From UBA5336 sp039815055 (lineage in GTDB: Bacteria > Pseudomonadota > Alphaproteobacteria > Caulobacterales > Hyphomonadaceae): 8,760 nt of DNA. Where the stretch lies: contig JBCCAA010000086.1 of NCBI GenBank assembly GCA_039815055.1, positions 1 to 8,760 on the forward strand, written 5' to 3'. The notes beneath the pieces were generated by a model that was given only the letters and a program-made list of their open reading frames with translations, was not told where the DNA came from and ran no database searches. Position 1 is the first letter of the stretch. Each line of letters opens with the position of its first letter. Below are positions 5,631 through 8,760 of this stretch, piece after piece. Position numbers and translations under genes: made by a program.

Positions 5631-8084
5631 ATGGCCATTGGAAGCGAACAAGTCCCTTTCATTGTGGCGGCTGGCGCGTCGGCCCTGGCGCTTGCTTCGC
5701 TGCTTTGGGCGCTGCGTGTGTCGGATGGAGCGCGGGGCGCGGCGCGCCGGTTTCGCGAACGTTCGAATGATCTGGAAACTGAACTGGCCCAGCAGAAATC
5801 AGTGCTTGGCGCGCATCCTGGCGCTGTGCTCGTGTGGCAGGATGAGGGCCTGGACGATGCGGCCAATGACGGGCTCGGCAGCCCACAGCTGATGGGCTCC
5901 AAGGCGGCTTTTGCGGCGCTCCTTCGGTTTACAGACGAGGCCGTCTCGCCTGACCCGGCAATCGCGATTCTCGAAGGCCTGGCGGATCTGGAAGCGCGCG
6001 ACGCCACCGGCCGCGACACCACGCTAAGAATCGCCCTGCGCGAATTGATGGAAGACGGCACGCAGTTCTCGCTGACAATTTCCGGTCGCGAACGCGCCTT
6101 TCTCGAAGCCGATGGCCGAACAGCCGGCGCCCGCGTGATCGTCTGGATCACCGACAGTACGGTGCGCCACCTGGAAACCAGTTCGATGCTGACGCGCTAT
6201 GAAGAAACCCAGCGCATGATCGCATCCGATCCCCATTCCTTTGTCGACATGCTCGACAAGGCGCCGTTTCCTGCCTGGCGGATGTCAGGTGTGGGCAAAT
6301 TGCTCTGGGCGAACGCAGCCTATGTCCAGGCCGTCGAGGCTGGCACTCTGGACAAGGTGCTCGACCGACAGATCATGCTCGACAGCCAGGCGGCCGAACA
6401 GACCCGGCGCTCCATCGAGGAAGGCAAAGAGCTGGATGAAACCCGCCACATGGCCATCGGCGGCGACCGCAAAGCCATACGTGTGCTCACTTTCCAACTG
6501 CCGGGCGGCGCCGGCGCCATGGCGCTGGACGTCTCTGCCCAGGAAGATGCGCGTGAAGAGCTGACCCGCATGGAAAAAGCCCATGCCGAAACGTTGAACC
6601 ATGTGGCCGACGGTGTGGCGATTTTCGGGGCCGAGCGGAAGCTGAATTTCTATAACAAGGCTTTCTCGGACATGTGGGACCTCGATGAAGGCTTCCTGAT
6701 GGACGGGCCAGGCCACGGCCAATTGCTGGATCGGTTGCGCGAACAGCGCAAACTGCCGGCCCGCACTGACTATGCGGCCTGGCGCGCGGACGAGCTGTCC
6801 TACTATCTCGATATTGACGGCATCGAAGAAGACAAATGGTCTTTGCCGGGCGGGAAAACCCTGTCTGTCACCCGCCAGCGCCACCCGATGGGTGGGCTGT
6901 TGCTCCTGTTCAAGGATATTACCTCAGAGCTTGATCTGGAGACGCGCCTCAACGCCCTGATCAAAACCCAGTCGTCGACGCTCGACAGCCTGCATGAAGC
7001 CTGTGTCGTGTTTGGTGGTGATGGTCGCCTGAAACTGTCCAACCAGGCTTTCCTGTCGCTGTGGAACCTCACCGATGAAGCGGTGAAGAATGAGCCGGAC
7101 TATTCGGCGATTGTCGAGAACTGCCTGCCACTGTTCCACGACACCGTGATCTGGGAAGAGATCAAAGGCCATGTTACCGATCCATCGGCCAAGGCGCGCC
7201 AGGCCACCACGGGCGAGATGAGGCGCTCTGACGGCTCGATCCTGACCTATCTCACCCACCCGCTGCCGGATGGAAACACTCTGATCGCCATGGTCGACGT
7301 GTCGGCTACGCGCCGGGTCGAGAAAGCCTTGCGTGAGCGCGCCCAGGCCTTTGAAGCCGCAGACCGGCTGAAAACCGAGTTTGTCCAGAATGTCAGTTAT
7401 CAGTTGCGCAGCCCGCTGACGACCATTCTTGGCTATGCCGAATTCCTGCAATCCCAACGACATGGCGAACTGAGCGACCGACAAGGTGACTATGTCAGCG
7501 CCATTCTTCAGGCCTCCGACCATCTTTCCAAGCTGATCGAGAACATTCTCGACCTGGCCATGATCGAGGCGGGTCGGCTGGAGCTGGATCTGTCCGATGT
7601 ATCTCTGGACACGCTGGTGCGCGAAAGCGTGGATATGGTGGTCACCAAGGCGTCCGATACCGAGGTCGATGTGAAGGCCGATCTTGGCGACGATCTCGGC
7701 CTGATCAAAGCCGATGAGCACCGTTTGCGGCAGGTTCTGTTCAACCTGGTCTCAAATGCGCTGCGGTTCACAGAGCCTGGTGGAGAGATTCTCGTCTCGG
7801 CTCAGCGCGTGGGCGAAATGGCCACGATTACTGTGACCGATACCGGCAAGGGCATGACGGCAGAGACTCGTGCGACCAGCTTTGACAGTTTCACTAGCGG
7901 CGACCAGCGTGGTGCCGGCCTCGGCCTGGCCCTGGTGCATCGGTTCATCGACCTGCACGGCGGCAATGTCGGCATCAAAGAGAATCCAGAAGGCGGCACC
8001 ATCGTGACGTGCTGGTTGCCCGTCGTGGCCAATGTCGAAGCGGTCAAACCCGCGCTGGAGCTTGCCGAAGCGGGGGCAGCTTAG
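5631..8084 (+). CDS. divL: DivL-like cell-cycle PAS sensor pseudokinase (Tyr in H-box)
   Basis: An 817-residue homologue of DivL, the tyrosine-bearing kinase-like protein that in Caulobacter controls CckA and so CtrA phosphorylation at the cell pole. The N-terminus has one membrane segment (about 10-30, hydrophobic, then Arg-rich) and a helix. Next come PAS-like units at about 60-175 (degenerate), 203-303, 318-432 and 446-560; the last two share an N-x-A-F-x3-W-x-L motif. A helical linker leads to the DHp domain. The H-box is VSYQLRSPL (588-596) with Tyr590, codon TAT at 7398-7400, in place of the phospho-accepting His. The HATPase keeps the N-box (HRLRQVLFNLVSNALRF, 697-713), G1 (DTGKGM, 737-742), FDSF (751-754) and G2 (GAGLGLALV, 761-769). 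AGGAGG at 5617-5622 lies eight bases before the ATG. Upstream are CtrA-like sites. Caulobacter DivL is somewhat shorter (about 769). The gene symbol rests on the Tyr H-box, domain order and promoter context. Confidence 0.9.
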   Translation: MAIGSEQVPFIVAAGASALALASLLWALRVSDGARGAARRFRERSNDLETELAQQKSVLGAHPGAVLVWQDEGLDDAANDGLGSPQLMGSKAAFAALLRFTDEAVSPDPAIAILEGLADLEARDATGRDTTLRIALRELMEDGTQFSLTISGRERAFLEADGRTAGARVIVWITDSTVRHLETSSMLTRYEETQRMIASDPHSFVDMLDKAPFPAWRMSGVGKLLWANAAYVQAVEAGTLDKVLDRQIMLDSQAAEQTRRSIEEGKELDETRHMAIGGDRKAIRVLTFQLPGGAGAMALDVSAQEDAREELTRMEKAHAETLNHVADGVAIFGAERKLNFYNKAFSDMWDLDEGFLMDGPGHGQLLDRLREQRKLPARTDYAAWRADELSYYLDIDGIEEDKWSLPGGKTLSVTRQRHPMGGLLLLFKDITSELDLETRLNALIKTQSSTLDSLHEACVVFGGDGRLKLSNQAFLSLWNLTDEAVKNEPDYSAIVENCLPLFHDTVIWEEIKGHVTDPSAKARQATTGEMRRSDGSILTYLTHPLPDGNTLIAMVDVSATRRVEKALRERAQAFEAADRLKTEFVQNVSYQLRSPLTTILGYAEFLQSQRHGELSDRQGDYVSAILQASDHLSKLIENILDLAMIEAGRLELDLSDVSLDTLVRESVDMVVTKASDTEVDVKADLGDDLGLIKADEHRLRQVLFNLVSNALRFTEPGGEILVSAQRVGEMATITVTDTGKGMTAETRATSFDSFTSGDQRGAGLGLALVHRFIDLHGGNVGIKENPEGGTIVTCWLPVVANVEAVKPALELAEAGAA

Positions 8085-8103
8085 GTCTGTCTAGCGCGAG
8101 CGG

Positions 8104-8131
8104 CCGGAAATCGCCAGAAGCGGTTTGTCGG
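8104..8131 (+). terminator. Hairpin after the divL-like gene
   Basis: CCGGAAATCGC (8104-8114) pairs with GCGGTTTGTCGG (8120-8131) around a 5-base loop, with two G-T pairs and one bulged G. It begins 20 bases after the stop codon. No T-run follows, so it may be a Rho-assisted terminator or a 3'-end stabiliser rather than a classical intrinsic terminator. The rest of the 8085-8213 spacer shows no clear promoter. Confidence 0.35.
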
Positions 8132-8213
8132 AGGGTAATCGTCGATGTCTGTTTCTGGACGCGCACTTGCCACTCTACACTATTGACAACTAAGCAACAT
8201 CAATGAGGAAGCT

Positions 8214-8447
8214 ATGGGCGCCGTCAAGGTGATCGTCACGCATTCCAGCGGCCAGCCCGCGCAGGGCGTGCGCGTCTCAGGGTCTGTGGTGAATGGCGGT
8301 ATGTGCCGCGAGGTTCGAATGGGCCGGCATGGCCGTGCCGTGCTTGAATGGCCCTCGTCTGGCAGCTTGGAGACGTGTTTCGTAAATGGGTCGAGCGTCC
8401 GCGGTGGACGTTGGCGGTCAGGCGATACGATTTCTGCGCGGATTTAG
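8214..8447 (+). CDS. Small beta-rich protein of unknown function
   Basis: I do not recognise this 77-residue protein. GAGGAAG five bases or so before the ATG and coding-like GC content support a real gene. It has no signal peptide or membrane segment. The pattern VKVIVTHSSGQPAQGVRVSG (4-23), then GGMCREV, HGRAVLEWPSS and WRSGDTISARI, alternates short strands with G-x-P-x-x-G-V and G-x-A turns. This is like a minimal carboxypeptidase-regulatory-like or immunoglobulin-like beta-sandwich; that fold guess is inference. It contains two Cys (31 and 56). It follows the divL-like gene by 129 bases with a hairpin between, so it is probably transcribed separately. It is the last GC-rich gene before a sharp composition drop. 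Confidence 0.7.
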   Translation: MGAVKVIVTHSSGQPAQGVRVSGSVVNGGMCREVRMGRHGRAVLEWPSSGSLETCFVNGSSVRGGRWRSGDTISARI

Positions 8448-8584
8448 GGAAAACAAGGGGGCGCTGGCAGCTTCACATATAATGACGGTCACAAAACAGA
8501 ATGGATCAACCGTTGTCCCTAATCCTCTTTATAATTCAGCAGTTCGCAGCTTAGGAAAAATCCCCTAAAATTACGGAGCATTTT
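8448..8584 (+). promoter_or_regulatory. Spacer with candidate promoter for the AT-rich gene
   Basis: This 137-base spacer becomes AT-rich rightward. It holds two TATAAT hexamers (8478-8483 and 8530-8535); the second would put a transcript start about 40 bases before the next gene. Neither has a good -35 at the normal distance. A small inverted repeat TTAGG ... CCTAA (8551-8555 and 8564-8568) lies between the second TATAAT and the ribosome binding site and could be an operator. Function is inferred from position only. Confidence 0.35.
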
Positions 8585-8760
8585 ATGAGGCTATTATTTA
8601 TATCAATAATATCTATGTTCTGTAATTATTCATACATAGAAGCTGAATCAATTGAATATTGCGCCGAAGCGCCTAATGAGTATTTAATTTTAAAATACTT
8701 CAATCACATATGCAGCACGGAAGAAAATGATTACTGCGCTCAACAAGTTATAGAAATTAG
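8585..8760 (+). CDS. Small secreted Cys-containing protein, runs off the right edge (partial)
   Basis: An open frame of 58 codons starts at ATG 8585 with GGAG six bases upstream and continues past the window edge. The first 20 residues (MRLLFISIISMFCNYSYIEA) look like a signal peptide with possible cleavage after IEA, so the product is probably exported. The visible mature part (ESIEYCAEAP onward) has Cys26, Cys43 and Cys51, which could form disulfides in the periplasm or outside. I do not recognise the family. Codon use is strongly AT-rich (many ATA, TTA, AAT, TAT), unlike every other gene here, which suggests horizontal acquisition. Product function cannot be stated. Confidence 0.62.
   Translation, partial: MRLLFISIISMFCNYSYIEAESIEYCAEAPNEYLILKYFNHICSTEENDYCAQQVIEI

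Noticed and set aside
6924..7721. 265-residue minus-strand frame inside the divL-like gene
   Set aside because: It is antisense to the PAS/DHp region, which has clear family motifs; no motif or ribosome binding site supports the opposite frame.
8183..8188. Perfect TTGACA as a -35 for the 77-residue gene
   Set aside because: A -10 at 17 bases downstream would fall on the ribosome binding site (8206-8211) and there is no TATAAT-like hexamer there.
8386..8568. 60-residue plus-strand frame overlapping the 77-residue gene
   Set aside because: It lacks a ribosome binding site, straddles the composition change, and overlaps the end of the better-supported gene in another frame; it is not a frameshifted continuation.

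Overview
The window looks like a chromosomal segment of an alphaproteobacterium, most likely a dimorphic, stalked-type lineage near Hyphomonadaceae, Maricaulaceae or Caulobacteraceae. Three things point there: the GC-rich coding style, a DivL-type cell-cycle pseudokinase whose H-box carries Tyr instead of His, and a perfect CtrA recognition sequence (TTAA-N7-TTAAC) in that gene's promoter. The taxonomic placement is inference. The gene families are read from the translated sequence.

Left end (1-1243): a minus-strand CcdA/CcdB-type toxin-antitoxin pair, with the CcdB C-terminus at the window edge, has an AT-rich promoter/operator with repeated TATGCGCA boxes. It is divergent from recR (recombination mediator). 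recR and the next gene are convergent and their stop codons overlap.

Middle (1240-4674): a two-gene minus-strand operon encodes a lipoprotein PQQ-dependent aldose sugar dehydrogenase and a glutathione S-transferase-like protein, joined by an ATGA start/stop overlap. It is divergent from an EthA-like Baeyer-Villiger flavin monooxygenase. The 163-bp spacer between them holds a 6+2+6 inverted repeat that could be a shared operator. Together these genes suggest oxidative and detoxification metabolism, with no evident direct pathway link.

Right-centre (4699-8131): a GC-rich hairpin follows the monooxygenase, then a minus-strand DUF937 protein. It is divergent from a long plus-strand divL-like gene encoding an N-terminal membrane segment, several PAS domains, DHp and HATPase. 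Their shared 180-bp spacer contains a consensus CtrA box, a second CtrA-like site with 6-bp spacing, and one GANTC (CcrM) site. The layout suggests that CtrA, the output of the DivL-CckA-ChpT pathway, controls divL and perhaps the DUF937 gene.

Right end (8214-8760): a small unrecognised beta-rich protein is followed by an abrupt fall in GC. The last 180 bases are about 29% GC by hand count and carry the start of a small secreted Cys-containing protein with its own ribosome binding site. This looks like the edge of acquired DNA placed downstream of divL.

No rRNA, tRNA, CRISPR array or transposase was seen. Every stretch without a gene is shorter than 300 bases. The most interesting points are the triply altered H-box of the DivL homologue, the cell-cycle regulatory sites in its promoter, and the composition break just after it.
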